Shown here one piece after another: positions 37,092 to 46,440 of a DNA stretch of 64,000 nt. Both the position numbers and the translations under genes were made by a program. The DNA comes from Tsukamurella sp. 8F (GTDB lineage Bacteria; Actinomycetota; Actinomycetes; Mycobacteriales; Mycobacteriaceae): the NCBI RefSeq assembly GCF_029167375.1, contig NZ_JARFTP010000016.1, positions 1 through 64,000 of the forward strand, given 5' to 3'. The notes under the pieces are model-generated. The model was not told the origin of the DNA and searched no databases. It saw only the letters and a program-made list of their open reading frames with translations. The stretch's first letter is position 1; each line of letters begins with the position of its first letter.

Positions 37092-37490
37092 ATGCCCACA
37101 CCACGACTCAACGCCATCGGGATCGTCGCAGACGATCTGCCCGCCAGCCTCGCCTTCTATCGGTCCTGCGGCCTCGACATCCCCGCCGAGGCCGACGCCG
37201 CACCCCACGTCGACGTCGCCCTGCCCGGTGGTGTGCGCCTGATGTTCGACGCGCTCACCACGGTGCACTCGTTCGACCCCGGCTGGACCCGTGCCGCGGG
37301 AGGCTCGTCACCCTTCGCGCTCGCCTTCGACTGCGGCGCACCCCGGGATGTCGACGCGGTCGTGGCGGCTCTCGCGCGAGCGGGCCACCGCGTGCTGCAC
37401 GAGCCGTGGGACGCGTTCTGGGGCCATCGCTACGCAAGCGTCCTCGACCCCGACGGCAATCAGGTCGACTTCTACGCGCCGCTCTCCTGA
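37092..37490 (+). CDS. VOC/glyoxalase-fold protein
   Basis: The 132-residue protein is a single vicinal-oxygen-chelate unit pair: GIVADDLPASLAFYRSCGLDIP, a mid strand with ALAFDCGAPRDVDAVV, and HRYASVLDPDGNQVDFYAPL with the typical terminal Glu position replaced by Asp. It may bind a metal or act as antibiotic-binding protein. TAGCGT lies 7 nt before ATG (leaderless). The 3' end overlaps the convergent AraC gene by 19 bp. Confidence 0.84.
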   Translation: MPTPRLNAIGIVADDLPASLAFYRSCGLDIPAEADAAPHVDVALPGGVRLMFDALTTVHSFDPGWTRAAGGSSPFALAFDCGAPRDVDAVVAALARAGHRVLHEPWDAFWGHRYASVLDPDGNQVDFYAPLS

Positions 37491-38173
37491 TCGGGCCCCG
37501 CCGGCGGCGCGGCCGCGGGCCGGAAGTCCGCCGGCGACCGTCCCGTCAGCCGCCGGATGTCGCGATACATATGCGAGTAGTCGGCGTAGCCCACGCACGC
37601 GGCGGTGTCACTGAGCTCGGTACCCGCGCGCAGCTCGTCGAGCGCGCGGGTGGCGCGGAGCACGACCGCGAGCCGCTTGGGCCCGTAGCCGAAGACGCCG
37701 GTGGCACGGCGATGCAACTGGCGTTCGCCGAGGCCGAGGGTGGCCGCGATCCGCTCGGCCGGTACGCCCGCGACGAGTGCGCGCACCGTGGGCGCCACCC
37801 ACGCGGGCGGCGCCACCTCGCCCGCCGCCGCGGCAACGGCATCATCGAGGGCGGCGCCGGCGAGGACCGATTCACGGACCGCGCGCGCCAGCTCGGGCCG
37901 TACATCGGCAAGCGGCACACGCTGATCGGTCAGTTCGCGCGCAGAGACCTGGAGTACCCCGGGTAGGACGCCCGGGTCGAACCGGATCCCGCGCACCACG
38001 TCGTCCCCGCCGACGGTCACAGAATGTGGCCGAGTATCGGGGCCCGCGAGCAGCACCGCGTCGCCGTCCCAGATGAGATCCATGCACCCGTCCGGGATGA
38101 CGCCGACCGGGACTCCCACGACCCGCCGCTCCCAGCAGGTCGCCGGCAGCACCGCGGACGGAACATCGGTCAC
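37472..38173 (-). CDS. AraC-family regulator
   Basis: The 233-residue protein has a C-terminal AraC DNA-binding domain (AERIAATLGLGERQLHRRATGVFGYGPKRLAVVLR and DTAACVGYADYSHMYRDIRRLTGRSPADFR) and a DUF6597-like N-terminal sensor (IPDGCMDLIWDG). The GTG start is 6 nt after TAATCT (leaderless). The target could be the convergent VOC gene or itself. Confidence 0.86.
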   Translation of the reverse strand: MTDVPSAVLPATCWERRVVGVPVGVIPDGCMDLIWDGDAVLLAGPDTRPHSVTVGGDDVVRGIRFDPGVLPGVLQVSARELTDQRVPLADVRPELARAVRESVLAGAALDDAVAAAAGEVAPPAWVAPTVRALVAGVPAERIAATLGLGERQLHRRATGVFGYGPKRLAVVLRATRALDELRAGTELSDTAACVGYADYSHMYRDIRRLTGRSPADFRPAAAPPAGPDQESGA

Positions 38174-38217
38174 GCCCGCAGATTACGCGTCCGGTTCTCG
38201 ACCGGTAGGGCGCTCGC

Positions 38218-39462
38218 TCAGTTCTCGACCGGGAGCGCGCTCCCGGCGACCCACGTCGACCATGGCACCGACCAGTCGCCGTTCTGGTACAGCTGCAGCG
38301 GCGCGCCGCCGGTGTTGCGTACCTCGACGATGTCGCCGGGCACGCTTATCCCGTAGAACCACTGTGCGTTGGCGGGACTCAGATTGAGGCACCCGTGCGA
38401 GGTGTCCGTGTTGCCCTGCGCCCACACGGTCGACTCGAGGGCGTGCAGGTAGATCCCGTCGTTACTGATGCGGGTGGCCCAGTTGATCGCCTCCTTGTAC
38501 CCGAGGCGCGAATTGATAGGTAGTCCGTAGGTCGAGGAATCCATGATCACGGGGTTCGCCTTGTCGAGAACCGTGTAGATACCGCGCTGCGTCCAGAAGG
38601 TCAGTGTCTGGCCGTTGACGGTCTCGGTGCCGCCGCGGCCCATCGACGTCGGCATGGTGCGCACCAGTGCCCCGTTGACGTACACCTGCACCTGCTTGGT
38701 GTTGTCGTCGGCGATCGAGACGTGCGATTCGCCGATGCGGAACGAGATCGACTGGTCCTCCTGCCCCCACAGGCCGGGGCTGACCTCCTTGCCGAACACC
38801 TTCGCGGTGATGCTGATCTGCGTGCCCGGTCGGTAGTACTCCTGCGGCCGCCAGTGCATAGTCGAATCGCTGGCCCAGTACCAGGCGCCGGTCACATGCG
38901 GCGTGGTCTCGACTGTGACGAGCTTCTGCGCCGCGGCGCGGTCCGAGATCGACTCGTCCCAGTGCAGTACGACGACCTGCCCGACGCCGTACGTCGCGCC
39001 GTCGTTGAGCGAGTTGCCGGATGTGTTCTCGAAGTACGGCAACGTCATATTGGGCGGCTTGACCGTGGTGAACGTGGCGGTCTTGGTGCGGTCCTTGCCC
39101 AGGGTCTGGTACTTCACCGTCGCCGTGTACTGCGTGGAGTACTTGAGCGGGCCGTTGGACTTCCACGACAGCCGGTCCGACGAGATCTCACCCTCGAGCG
39201 GTGCGCCCTGCGGGTCCGCCACCGTGACGGTGTCGAACGTAGCCTTCGCGATGCCGATCGAGATCGACGAGAGCGGATTGATCTCCACGGCCGCGTCGGC
39301 GGGCTTGAACGTGACGACTGCCGGGTCCGGCGGCTCGGTCGTGGTCGTCGCCGGACTACCGGACCTACCTGCCTTCTCGGAGCCCCCGATCGTGCAGGCC
39401 GTGAGCGGGATCGCGGCGGCTATGCCGAGCAAGACGCTGCGGCGGTGCACCCTCTGTGCCAT
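38218..39462 (-). CDS. L,D-transpeptidase lipoprotein (peptidoglycan 3-3 crosslinking)
   Basis: The 414-residue protein starts with a lipoprotein signal (RRSVLLGIAAAIPLTAC, lipobox Cys23). It is followed by two immunoglobulin-like domains (~40-270) and a C-terminal YkuD domain with the catalytic SHGCLNLS motif (H356, C358). This is the LdtMt2-like architecture that makes 3-3 crosslinks in mycobacterial cell walls. ATG 39462 is chosen because GAGAGG precedes it and it begins the signal peptide; the frame extends 37 codons further without one. Two Arg residues ahead of the hydrophobic core may allow Tat export. Confidence 0.92.
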   Translation of the reverse strand: MAQRVHRRSVLLGIAAAIPLTACTIGGSEKAGRSGSPATTTTEPPDPAVVTFKPADAAVEINPLSSISIGIAKATFDTVTVADPQGAPLEGEISSDRLSWKSNGPLKYSTQYTATVKYQTLGKDRTKTATFTTVKPPNMTLPYFENTSGNSLNDGATYGVGQVVVLHWDESISDRAAAQKLVTVETTPHVTGAWYWASDSTMHWRPQEYYRPGTQISITAKVFGKEVSPGLWGQEDQSISFRIGESHVSIADDNTKQVQVYVNGALVRTMPTSMGRGGTETVNGQTLTFWTQRGIYTVLDKANPVIMDSSTYGLPINSRLGYKEAINWATRISNDGIYLHALESTVWAQGNTDTSHGCLNLSPANAQWFYGISVPGDIVEVRNTGGAPLQLYQNGDWSVPWSTWVAGSALPVEN

Positions 39463-39520
39463 GTACCTCTCGTTCCATCCGCGGTCGAAGAAACCGTGGT
39501 CGCAGTCTACTAAGCACTGC

Positions 39521-40159
39521 TCAATTCGGCTGTTCCGACGCTCGGTAGCGCTCGCGGTGGACGGCATCGGCAAGCGGCCGCCTGTCCCGCCAGCCGAACC
39601 GCTCGAGATCGGGCACCCGCTGGAACTCGGTCACCGGCCCGACGCACAGCCAGGCCACCACGTGCATGTGTGCGGGCAGTCCGACCAGCTCCTTGACGGC
39701 GTCCTCGTGGTAGAAGGACACCCAGCCGACGCCGATCCGCTCGGACGTCGCGGCCAACCACAGGTTCTGTATCGCGAGCGCGACGGACAGGTGCCCCGTC
39801 TCGTCGACCGTGTGGCGACCCAGGATGTTCGGGCCACCGCGGGTCGGGTCGTACGTGACGACCACGCCGGTGCCCGAGCTCTCGATGCCCTGCACGTTGA
39901 TCGGTTCGAACTTCTCGCGCCGTTCCGGGGGGAGCGAGTCGGCGAAGTCGGTGCGGCACCGCTCGACGTGGTCGGCGAACGCCTCCAACGTGGCGGGGTC
40001 CTGCACTACGACGAAGTCCCACGGCTGCGTATTGCCGACGCTGGGCGCGCTGTGGGCGGCACCGAGCAGCCGCGTGAGGGTCTGGTCGTCGATCATCTCG
40101 CCGCTGAACTCGTTCCGGACGTCCCGGCGCGCGGCGATCGCCGCGAACACGCCCATCAT
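39521..40159 (-). CDS. bluB: BluB-like 5,6-dimethylbenzimidazole synthase / nitroreductase fold
   Basis: The 212-residue flavoprotein-like sequence has the BluB pattern: AARRDVRNEF, GAAHSAPSVGNTQPWDFVVV, LGRHTVDETGHLSVALAIQNLWLAATSERIGVGWVSFY. BluB breaks down FMN with oxygen to make the lower ligand of vitamin B12. No other cobalamin gene or cobalamin riboswitch is adjacent, so the alternative is a nitroreductase of unknown substrate. Its start overlaps the stop of the GNAT gene (ATGATGA), so they are coupled. Confidence 0.83.
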   Translation of the reverse strand: MMGVFAAIAARRDVRNEFSGEMIDDQTLTRLLGAAHSAPSVGNTQPWDFVVVQDPATLEAFADHVERCRTDFADSLPPERREKFEPINVQGIESSGTGVVVTYDPTRGGPNILGRHTVDETGHLSVALAIQNLWLAATSERIGVGWVSFYHEDAVKELVGLPAHMHVVAWLCVGPVTEFQRVPDLERFGWRDRRPLADAVHRERYRASEQPN

Positions 40160-40650
40160 CGCGCAGCCCCGTTGGGCGCCTGCCCGGCGAGCGCGGCGAG
40201 GGCGTCACCGGTCAGCCGCTGCGCGGTCCACTCGTCCATCCCCACGGCGCCGATCGACCGGTAGAACCCGATCGCCGGCGAGTTCCAGTCGAGCACCGAC
40301 CACTCGCAGCGGCTGTAGCCGTTCTCGACGCACACCGCGGCGAGCGTGGCGAGCAGCGCCTTCCCGTGCCCCGCCGCACGGGCGTGCGGGCGCACGTAGA
40401 GGTCCTCTAGGTAGACACCGTGCGTACCGGTCCATGTAGAGAAGCTGCGGAACCACAGGGCCATCCCGACGACGTCCCCGCCCTCGTCTACTGCCACGTG
40501 CGCGAACACCGCGGGGTGCTCCCCGAACAGCGCAGCGCGCAACTGCTCGGCGGTGGCCTGCGCGGCGTCCGGTTCCCTCTCGTACTCGGCGAGTTCGCGG
40601 ATCATCGCGAGCATCTCGGGGACGTCGGCTTCGGCGGCGGCGCGGATCAC
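40156..40650 (-). CDS. GNAT acetyltransferase, SAT1-like
   Basis: The 164-residue protein has the GNAT acetyl-CoA loop (VRPHARAAGHGKALLATLA) and the WSVLDWNSPAIGFYRSIGA motif found in spermidine/spermine and diamine acetyltransferases. It probably acetylates a polyamine or related amine. The start GTG at 40650 is 6 nt after TACGCT (leaderless). bluB follows with overlapping codons. Confidence 0.85.
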   Translation of the reverse strand: MIRAAAEADVPEMLAMIRELAEYEREPDAAQATAEQLRAALFGEHPAVFAHVAVDEGGDVVGMALWFRSFSTWTGTHGVYLEDLYVRPHARAAGHGKALLATLAAVCVENGYSRCEWSVLDWNSPAIGFYRSIGAVGMDEWTAQRLTGDALAALAGQAPNGAAR

Positions 40651-40675
40651 CCGGTCAGCGTATGCGAGCGCCGCG

Positions 40676-41281
40676 CTACTCGGACGTCGGCTGGCTGTGG
40701 GCCGTGATGGCGGGCATCAGGCAGTCACGGACGACGACACGGGCGGTGTAGGGATCGTCGGGGGTGATGAGGCCGTCGGGCGCGAGGCACACCGAATGGC
40801 CTATTCGCGCAAAGATCTCGGCGACCGGCTTGGGATCGAACTGCGGGAGCTGCCCCGAGTCCTGGAAACGCACGATGATGTTCGCCGCGAACGTGCGGCC
40901 GATCTCGATCAGCAACGCGCCGCCCTGCGCGATCATCGGTAGGCCGACCACGACGTTACCGTCGCCGATGCCGCGGATCAGGGGCCTCTGGTTGGCCTCC
41001 CGCAGGAACGCGACGAAGCCCTCGGTGAGCGCCTCCTCGACCGTGGGCAGGCCCACGATCTGCTGCTCGATGACCCTCAGTAGCTGCTCGGCCTCGTACC
41101 GGATCGCCTGCTGGACCAGGTTGTCCTTGCGGTTGAACCGCCGGTAGACCGTCGCGACGCCGATGCCCGCAACAGACGCGACCTGCTCCATAGTCGTGCG
41201 GGCGATTCCGACGCTGCCGATGCTCGAAACCGCCGCGGAGAGGATGCTCTGCGACGTCTGATCGTTCTTGGCCGGACTCAC
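40676..41281 (-). CDS. TetR-family regulator
   Basis: The 201-residue protein has a TetR helix-turn-helix (ARTTMEQVASVAGIGVATVYRRFNRKDNLVQQAI) near residues 27-60 and a helical ligand domain. GTG 41281 is chosen: TAAACT lies 8 nt upstream, and the much longer open frame upstream is out of character. It diverges from the PaiB-like gene, the likely target. Confidence 0.85.
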   Translation of the reverse strand: MSPAKNDQTSQSILSAAVSSIGSVGIARTTMEQVASVAGIGVATVYRRFNRKDNLVQQAIRYEAEQLLRVIEQQIVGLPTVEEALTEGFVAFLREANQRPLIRGIGDGNVVVGLPMIAQGGALLIEIGRTFAANIIVRFQDSGQLPQFDPKPVAEIFARIGHSVCLAPDGLITPDDPYTARVVVRDCLMPAITAHSQPTSE

Positions 41282-41404
41282 GCCACCGGAGTTTAGTCTT
41301 CCGCGCGCCCGAATCCCCCACAAGCGGCGCGAACCCGATTCGCCGCCGCGTGTCCGCGCGCGAATCGCGTTGCGATAGGGCCCACGGCTACCTAGGGTCC
41401 GATC

Positions 41405-42037
41405 ATGCCCGGCCCGATGTACGTACCCGCACCGAACCGCACGACCGACTCTCACGCGCGCGAGCTCGTCGCGGCCGCGGCGATCGGGACCTTGTTCACC
41501 GCACCGGACCCCGCGGACCCACTCGCCCTGTACGCCAGCACCGTCCCCGTCCTGTGGGACGGCGACGAGGTCCTGCTCCATCTCGCGCGTGCGAACCCAC
41601 AGGTCCGGACTCTGGACGCGAGCGCATGCCTGCTGGTCGTGACGGGCCCGGACGGGTACGTGTCGCCGTCCTACTACCCCTCGAAGCGCGAGCACGGGCG
41701 CGTGGTCCCCACATGGAACTACAGCGAGGTGCAACTGCGCGGACGCGCCACCGTCGTCGACGGGAAGGAGGCCGTGCGAGACGTCGTGGAGCGGCTGACG
41801 GGGCGGCATGAGACACCGCGCGCCGATCCGTGGCGCGTCGACGACGCCCCGGAGCCGTACATCGAACAGCAGCTGCGCGCCATCGTCGGCGTGCGGATCG
41901 CGATCACGGACGTGCGCGCGAAGGCGAAGTGGAGCCAGAGCCGGTCCGGGGCCGATGTCGACGGTGTACTCGACGGTCTGGCCGCTGACGGCTCGCCCGC
42001 CGCGCTCGCGGAGATGCGCCGGGCGAACGAGCGGTGA
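41405..42037 (+). CDS. PaiB-like FMN-binding protein
   Basis: The 210-residue protein starts MPGPMYVP, has VLLHLARANPQ and SPSYYPSKREHGRVVPTWNYSEVQLRG, the hallmark segments of the PaiB/FMN-binding negative transcriptional regulator family (split-barrel flavin fold). PaiB itself affects sporulation and protease genes in Bacillus; actinobacterial homologues are uncharacterised. TAGGGT is 6 nt before ATG (leaderless). The alternative is a heme-independent flavin reductase-like protein. Confidence 0.82.
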   Translation: MPGPMYVPAPNRTTDSHARELVAAAAIGTLFTAPDPADPLALYASTVPVLWDGDEVLLHLARANPQVRTLDASACLLVVTGPDGYVSPSYYPSKREHGRVVPTWNYSEVQLRGRATVVDGKEAVRDVVERLTGRHETPRADPWRVDDAPEPYIEQQLRAIVGVRIAITDVRAKAKWSQSRSGADVDGVLDGLAADGSPAALAEMRRANER

Positions 42038-42077
42038 CGGGGCCATGTGATCGACAGCGCGCCACTACTATCGCGCC

Positions 42078-43169
42078 ATGGCCCTCCCTCTCGCGAGACT
42101 CCTCCATGCAGTCGGCACGAAGGTGCCCGCACCGGTCCTCGCCCGCGCCGCGCAGGCGGTGTTCGCGCTGCCCGAGCCGGTCAGACGCCGGCTCGGAACG
42201 CGGCGTCGCATCGACGGTCACGAGCTGAACCTGGACTCCCAGCTCGTCCTGTTCCTCCTGCGGCTGCAGGGCGTGGACGGACTGATCGGACCGGGTTCGC
42301 TCGCGCAGCAGCGGGAATCGATGGTGCGGCTGTCGGCCTCCGTCGGCGGGCATACACCCGGTGTCACGACGCGGGCGATGACCGTGGACGGTGCGGACGG
42401 GCCGCTGCCCGCGCGGCTGTACACCCCGTCGGCAGCGGCGCAGAAGTCACCGCTCATAGTCTTCTTCCACGGCGGCGGGTTCGTGCTCGGCGATCTCGAC
42501 TCGCACGACGCACCGTGCCGCTACATCGCAGCCAACGCTGGCGCACGAGTGCTGGCCGTCGACTACCGGCTTGCGCCCGAGCACCCCTTCCCGGCCGCCG
42601 CCGACGACGCCGTGGCCGCGACCGCGTGGGCGCTCGCGAATGCAGATAGGCTCGGCGCCGATCCGGCCGCCGTTGCCGTGTGCGGCGACAGCGCGGGCGG
42701 GAACCTGGCCGGAGTCGCCGCTCGCGAGCTGTCCCTCGCGGACGCGCCGCGGCCCGCGGCGGCGCTGCTGTTCTATCCGGTGACCGGATACGACCCCGAA
42801 CTCGCGAGCCGGGACACGTTCGCCGACGGCTTCTTCCTCACACGGCGCGACATCGATTCTTTCGCCGACCAATACACACCGGATCTCGAGACGCGCGACG
42901 ATCCCCGCACCGATCTTCTGCACGCGGACGGTCTCGCAGGAATGCCGCGCACACACGTCGTCGTGGCAGGCTTCGATCCGCTCCGCGACGAGGGCCTCCG
43001 CTTTGCGGAACGGCTCAGTCAAGCGGGTGTGGACGTGACTTCCACCACCGAATCGGGCGCAATCCACGGCTTCATCAGCATGCTCGGCGTCAGTGAAACC
43101 GCACGTGCGGCAGTCGACGAGGCCGTCGAGGTACTGCGCGCGGCGCTCGGCAATGCGGCCCGCAAGTGA
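42078..43169 (+). CDS. HSL-family alpha/beta-hydrolase (carboxylesterase/lipase)
   Basis: The 363-residue enzyme has the oxyanion-hole motif FFHGGGFVLGDLDSHD, the nucleophile elbow GDSAGGN and a C-terminal Asp/His pair (VVAGFDPLRDEG, ESGAIHGF). This is the hormone-sensitive-lipase family, represented in mycobacteria by LipN/LipU-type enzymes that cleave short acyl esters. TACTAT lies 6 nt before ATG. It overlaps no neighbour and is followed by the 6C RNA. Confidence 0.9.
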   Translation: MALPLARLLHAVGTKVPAPVLARAAQAVFALPEPVRRRLGTRRRIDGHELNLDSQLVLFLLRLQGVDGLIGPGSLAQQRESMVRLSASVGGHTPGVTTRAMTVDGADGPLPARLYTPSAAAQKSPLIVFFHGGGFVLGDLDSHDAPCRYIAANAGARVLAVDYRLAPEHPFPAAADDAVAATAWALANADRLGADPAAVAVCGDSAGGNLAGVAARELSLADAPRPAAALLFYPVTGYDPELASRDTFADGFFLTRRDIDSFADQYTPDLETRDDPRTDLLHADGLAGMPRTHVVVAGFDPLRDEGLRFAERLSQAGVDVTSTTESGAIHGFISMLGVSETARAAVDEAVEVLRAALGNAARK

Positions 43170-43233
43170 CACGCTCAGATTAGTTCCGCCGAAAAGTGGC
43201 GCACGTACGCGTACGCGTCCTATGGTGGGTGAT

Positions 43234-43349
43234 GCGAGCCGCCATATGACGTCTCCCCCCACGTCGGTGGCCGCATTTGATTGAGCCTTGATATCGGTTC
43301 CCCCTCCTCCCCCCATTTCGGGAACCGATATCAAGGCCTTTCTCTTTCT
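43234..43349 (+). ncRNA. 6C-type small RNA
   Basis: The intergenic stretch has the two features that define the actinobacterial 6C RNA: two hairpins with runs of six C in their loops. Hairpin 1 (43238-43271) has a GACGT/ACGTC stem closing a CTCCCCCC loop. Hairpin 2 (43285-43337) has 18-bp perfect arms starting GCCTTGATATCGGTTCCC with a C-rich 17-nt loop containing CCCCCC. A pyrimidine-rich tail (CTTTCTCTTTCT) follows and serves as terminator. TATGGT (43221-43226) lies about 7 nt before the predicted 5' end. 6C RNA is a growth-phase regulator in mycobacteria and Streptomyces; targets here are unknown. Ends are approximate. Confidence 0.85.
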
Positions 43350-43487
43350 AGGGTCCTGAGCGGCTCTATACAGGCGACTCCGGTCGGCCGCGCCGTATTC
43401 GGGACACCGGACCCGCAGCAGTTGGATCGGCATCGCCGACCAGCGGCGATTCCCGCCGTGGTCCGCCGGTGGCATACCCTGGACGGC

Positions 43488-44030
43488 ATGCAGGACCAGG
43501 TCACCGAGCTCGCGGTCTCCGCGCAGCGCGGAGACAACCGGGCACTGACCGCTTTCATCGCCGCGACCCAGCACGAAGTACGCCGGTTCTGCGCGCATCT
43601 CTCCGACCCCACGCACGCCGAGGATCTCGCGCAGGAGACCTACCTGCGCGCGATCACGGCGCTCCCGTCGTTCCGCCGCGGCTCGTCGGCGCGCACCTGG
43701 CTGTTGGCGATCGCGCGGCGCACCGTCGCCGACCATCTGCGCGCGGCCGCCGCCCGTCCCCGGCTCGCCGCGGCGGACTGGCGCGCGGCGCTCGACGAGC
43801 GCCGCACTGTCACCGGGCCCGCGCCCCTGGTCGAGGCGCGGCTGCTGCTCGAATCCCTCGATCGCGAGCGCCGCGAGGCACTCGTCCTGACGCAGGCGTT
43901 CGGGCTGACCTACGCCGAGGCGGCCGACGTGTGCGGCTGCCCGGTCGGCACCATCCGCTCGCGCGTGGCCCGTGCACGGGAACAACTCGTCGCGCAGCAG
44001 CATTCGGCGTCCCAGGAAGCGACGGCATGA
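43488..44030 (+). CDS. sigC: ECF sigma factor, SigC-like
   Basis: The 180-residue protein has sigma region 2 ([25 protein letters not shown], with a helix recognising the -10 box) and region 4 ([46 protein letters not shown]), and no C-terminal extension. Its link to the copper ATPase immediately downstream (4-bp overlap) and its sequence suggest SigC of mycobacteria, reported to control copper acquisition genes. TACCCT lies 7 nt before ATG; the open frame from 43281 runs through the 6C RNA terminator and is rejected. No separate anti-sigma gene is adjacent. Confidence 0.82.
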   Translation: MQDQVTELAVSAQRGDNRALTAFIAATQHEVRRFCAHLSDPTHAEDLAQETYLRAITALPSFRRGSSARTWLLAIARRTVADHLRAAAARPRLAAADWRAALDERRTVTGPAPLVEARLLLESLDRERREALVLTQAFGLTYAEAADVCGCPVGTIRSRVARAREQLVAQQHSASQEATA

Positions 44031-46273
44031 CAACGCTCGAGCACCAGACCGCGACCGAGGCCGATACCCACCGCATCGCCCTCGACGTCGGTGGCATGAC
44101 ATGCGCGGCATGCGCGAACCGCGTGGAGCGCAAGCTGAACAAAGTCGACGGCGTCCGCGCATCGGTGAACTACGCGACGCGCACGGCGACGGTCGAGGCA
44201 CCGTCCGGCATGGGCGTGGGCGAACTCTGCGAGACCGTCGCAGCGGCCGGCTACTCGGCCACCGAGAAGTCCGGCAACCCCCGCCGCGCCGTGGTCGCCG
44301 AGGAGCGCGAACGCCGCGACCTGCTGCGCCGCCTCATCGTGTCGCTGGTGCTGTTCGTACCCGCGGCGGACCTGTCGGTGGTCCTGGCCACCGTCCCGTC
44401 GACGCGATTCCCCGGCTGGCAGTGGGTGCTACTCGCGCTGAGCCTGCCCGTGGTGACGTGGGGCGCGTGGCCGCTGCACCGCAAGGCCGCAGCGGGTGCG
44501 CGGCACGGGGCGGCGTCGATGGACACGCTGGTGTCGACGGGGATCATCGCCGCCACGCTGTGGTCCGTGGTCACCGTGCTCACACCCGGACGCGTACGGC
44601 CGGACCCGCACGGCGTGTGGCAGGCGATCACGCACTCCGACCCCATCTATCTCGAGGTCGCGATGGGGGTCACCGTCTTCGTGCTCGCGGGCCGCTACTT
44701 CGAGGCCGCCGCGCGCAGCAAGGCGGTGAGCGCGATCCGCGAGCTGGCACAGCGCGGAGCCCGCGACGCGACGGTCCTCCTGAAGGACGGCTCGGAGCTG
44801 CGCATACCCGCAGCCGAGCTCAAAGCAGGGCAGCGCATCGTCGTCCTCCCGGGCGAGACCGTGCCCACCGACGGGACCGTCGAGGCCGGTTCCGCTTTCG
44901 TCGACGCGAGCGCGATGACGGGCGAGACCCGTCCGGTTCCCGTCGAACCCGGAGCCGAAGTGTTGGGCGGAACGGTGTGCCAGGACGGGCGCCTCACGGT
45001 GCGCGCGACCGCGGTCGGCGAGGCCACCGCACTCGCCGCGATGCGTCGCATGGTCGAAGACGCGCAGGCCACGAAGGCGCGGATGCAACGGCTCGCGGAC
45101 CGCGTATCGGCCGTTTTCGTGCCGTGCGTCTTCGCGATCGCCGTGCTCACGCTCGGCGGGTGGTTGCTCGCAGGCGGCAGCGCCGACGAGGCCGTGACCG
45201 CAGCGATCGCCGTGCTGGTCATCGCGTGCCCATGCGCCCTCGGCCTGGCCACGCCGGTCGCATTCATGGTGGCGTCGGGCCGCGGCGCACAGCTGGGCAT
45301 CTACCTGCGCGGGCACCAGGTCCTGGAGGCGACCGAGGCCGTCGACACCGTCGTGTTCGACAAGACCGGAACCGTCACGACCGGCGACCTGCGCGTCACG
45401 TCGGTCACGGGCGCCGCCCCCGGCGCGGGTATCGCCACCGACGAGGCCGTGCGCCGCGCCGCCGCCGTCGAGGCCGCGTCCGAGCATGCGGTGGCGCGGG
45501 CGATCGTCGCATACGCCGGCGACACCGGATTCGGCATTCCGGAGGACTTCCGCGCCGTGCCCGGCATGGGCGCGAGTGGGACCGTCGACGGCCACGCCGT
45601 GCGGGTGGGCAGTGCGCGGTTCGTGCCCCCGAGGGCTCTCGCTCCCGCGGTCGACGAGGCGGAGTCCGTCGGCGCCACCGTCGCAGTGGTGGAGGTCGAC
45701 GGCGAGGTGGCGGCCGTCGTCGCCGTGGCGGACGACGTCAAACCCGATGCTGCAGAAGCTATCCGGCGCCTCCGCTCCGCCAGCGTGCGGACCGTGCTGC
45801 TGACCGGCGACAACCGTGCGGCCGCGGAGAAGGTCGCCGCCGCCGTCGGCATCGAAGACGTGCGCGCCGAGGTGCTGCCGGACGGCAAGGTCGCGGCGAT
45901 CGAGACACTGCGTGCCGAGGGCCACACCGTCGCAATGGTGGGCGACGGCGTGAACGACGGCCCTGCTCTCGCAACCGCCGACCTGGGCCTGGCGGTGGGC
46001 ACCGGCACCGACGTCGCACGCGCCGCCGCCGACGTCGTCCTTATGCGAGACGAGCTCGTCGCAGTCCCCGACGCCCTTGGCCTGTCTCGCGCCACGGTAG
46101 GCACGATCAAGGCGAACCTCCTGTGGGCCTTCGGCTACAACGTCGCGGCCATCCCCGTTGCAGCCCTCGGCCTCCTCAACCCGCTCGTCGCCGCCGGTGC
46201 GATGGCGTTCAGCTCGTTCTTCGTGGTGTGGAACAGCCTGCGGCTCCGCCGTTTCGGAGCCGGCCGCCCCTGA
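44027..46273 (+). CDS. ctpB: Copper P-type ATPase (CtpB/CtpV-like)
   Basis: The 748-residue P1B-type ATPase has an N-terminal HMA domain ([13 protein letters not shown]26/C29), eight membrane helices, the copper-transport motif CPC (401-403), the phosphorylation site DKTGT (D445) and a [15 protein letters not shown] hinge. It moves Cu+ across the membrane. The start overlaps the sigC stop (ATGA), making a sigC-ctpB operon. Whether copper moves in or out is not evident; mycobacterial SigC-CtpB is discussed as copper acquisition. Confidence 0.92.
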   Translation: MTTLEHQTATEADTHRIALDVGGMTCAACANRVERKLNKVDGVRASVNYATRTATVEAPSGMGVGELCETVAAAGYSATEKSGNPRRAVVAEERERRDLLRRLIVSLVLFVPAADLSVVLATVPSTRFPGWQWVLLALSLPVVTWGAWPLHRKAAAGARHGAASMDTLVSTGIIAATLWSVVTVLTPGRVRPDPHGVWQAITHSDPIYLEVAMGVTVFVLAGRYFEAAARSKAVSAIRELAQRGARDATVLLKDGSELRIPAAELKAGQRIVVLPGETVPTDGTVEAGSAFVDASAMTGETRPVPVEPGAEVLGGTVCQDGRLTVRATAVGEATALAAMRRMVEDAQATKARMQRLADRVSAVFVPCVFAIAVLTLGGWLLAGGSADEAVTAAIAVLVIACPCALGLATPVAFMVASGRGAQLGIYLRGHQVLEATEAVDTVVFDKTGTVTTGDLRVTSVTGAAPGAGIATDEAVRRAAAVEAASEHAVARAIVAYAGDTGFGIPEDFRAVPGMGASGTVDGHAVRVGSARFVPPRALAPAVDEAESVGATVAVVEVDGEVAAVVAVADDVKPDAAEAIRRLRSASVRTVLLTGDNRAAAEKVAAAVGIEDVRAEVLPDGKVAAIETLRAEGHTVAMVGDGVNDGPALATADLGLAVGTGTDVARAAADVVLMRDELVAVPDALGLSRATVGTIKANLLWAFGYNVAAIPVAALGLLNPLVAAGAMAFSSFFVVWNSLRLRRFGAGRP

Positions 46274-46440
46274 CCGGCCGGCCGCCGCGGCGCCGCAGAC
46301 ATGCGTGGCCGCGCCGGCTCCACACCGACGCATGCGCAGTGTCACCGGCGTCACGCTCGCCTAGCTGGAAGTTCAGCTGATTGCCAGGATAGGTTTGCGC
46401 TATCAAATGTCGTCGGCGAACAGAGGAAACGGGGCGCAAC

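Noticed and set aside
40150-40700. Cobalamin riboswitch near bluB
   Set aside because: The bluB start overlaps the GNAT gene, leaving no leader for a riboswitch.
43972-46380. 802-residue frame overlapping ctpB on the same strand and a 641-residue frame opposite it
   Set aside because: Both are Arg/Gly- or Ala-rich shadows of an ATPase with intact motifs.
46360-46440. Possible c-di-GMP or other riboswitch in the leader of the GGDEF gene
   Set aside because: Only short 5-bp inverted repeats (AGCTG/CAGCT and GATAG/CTATC) are present and no known aptamer core is visible.
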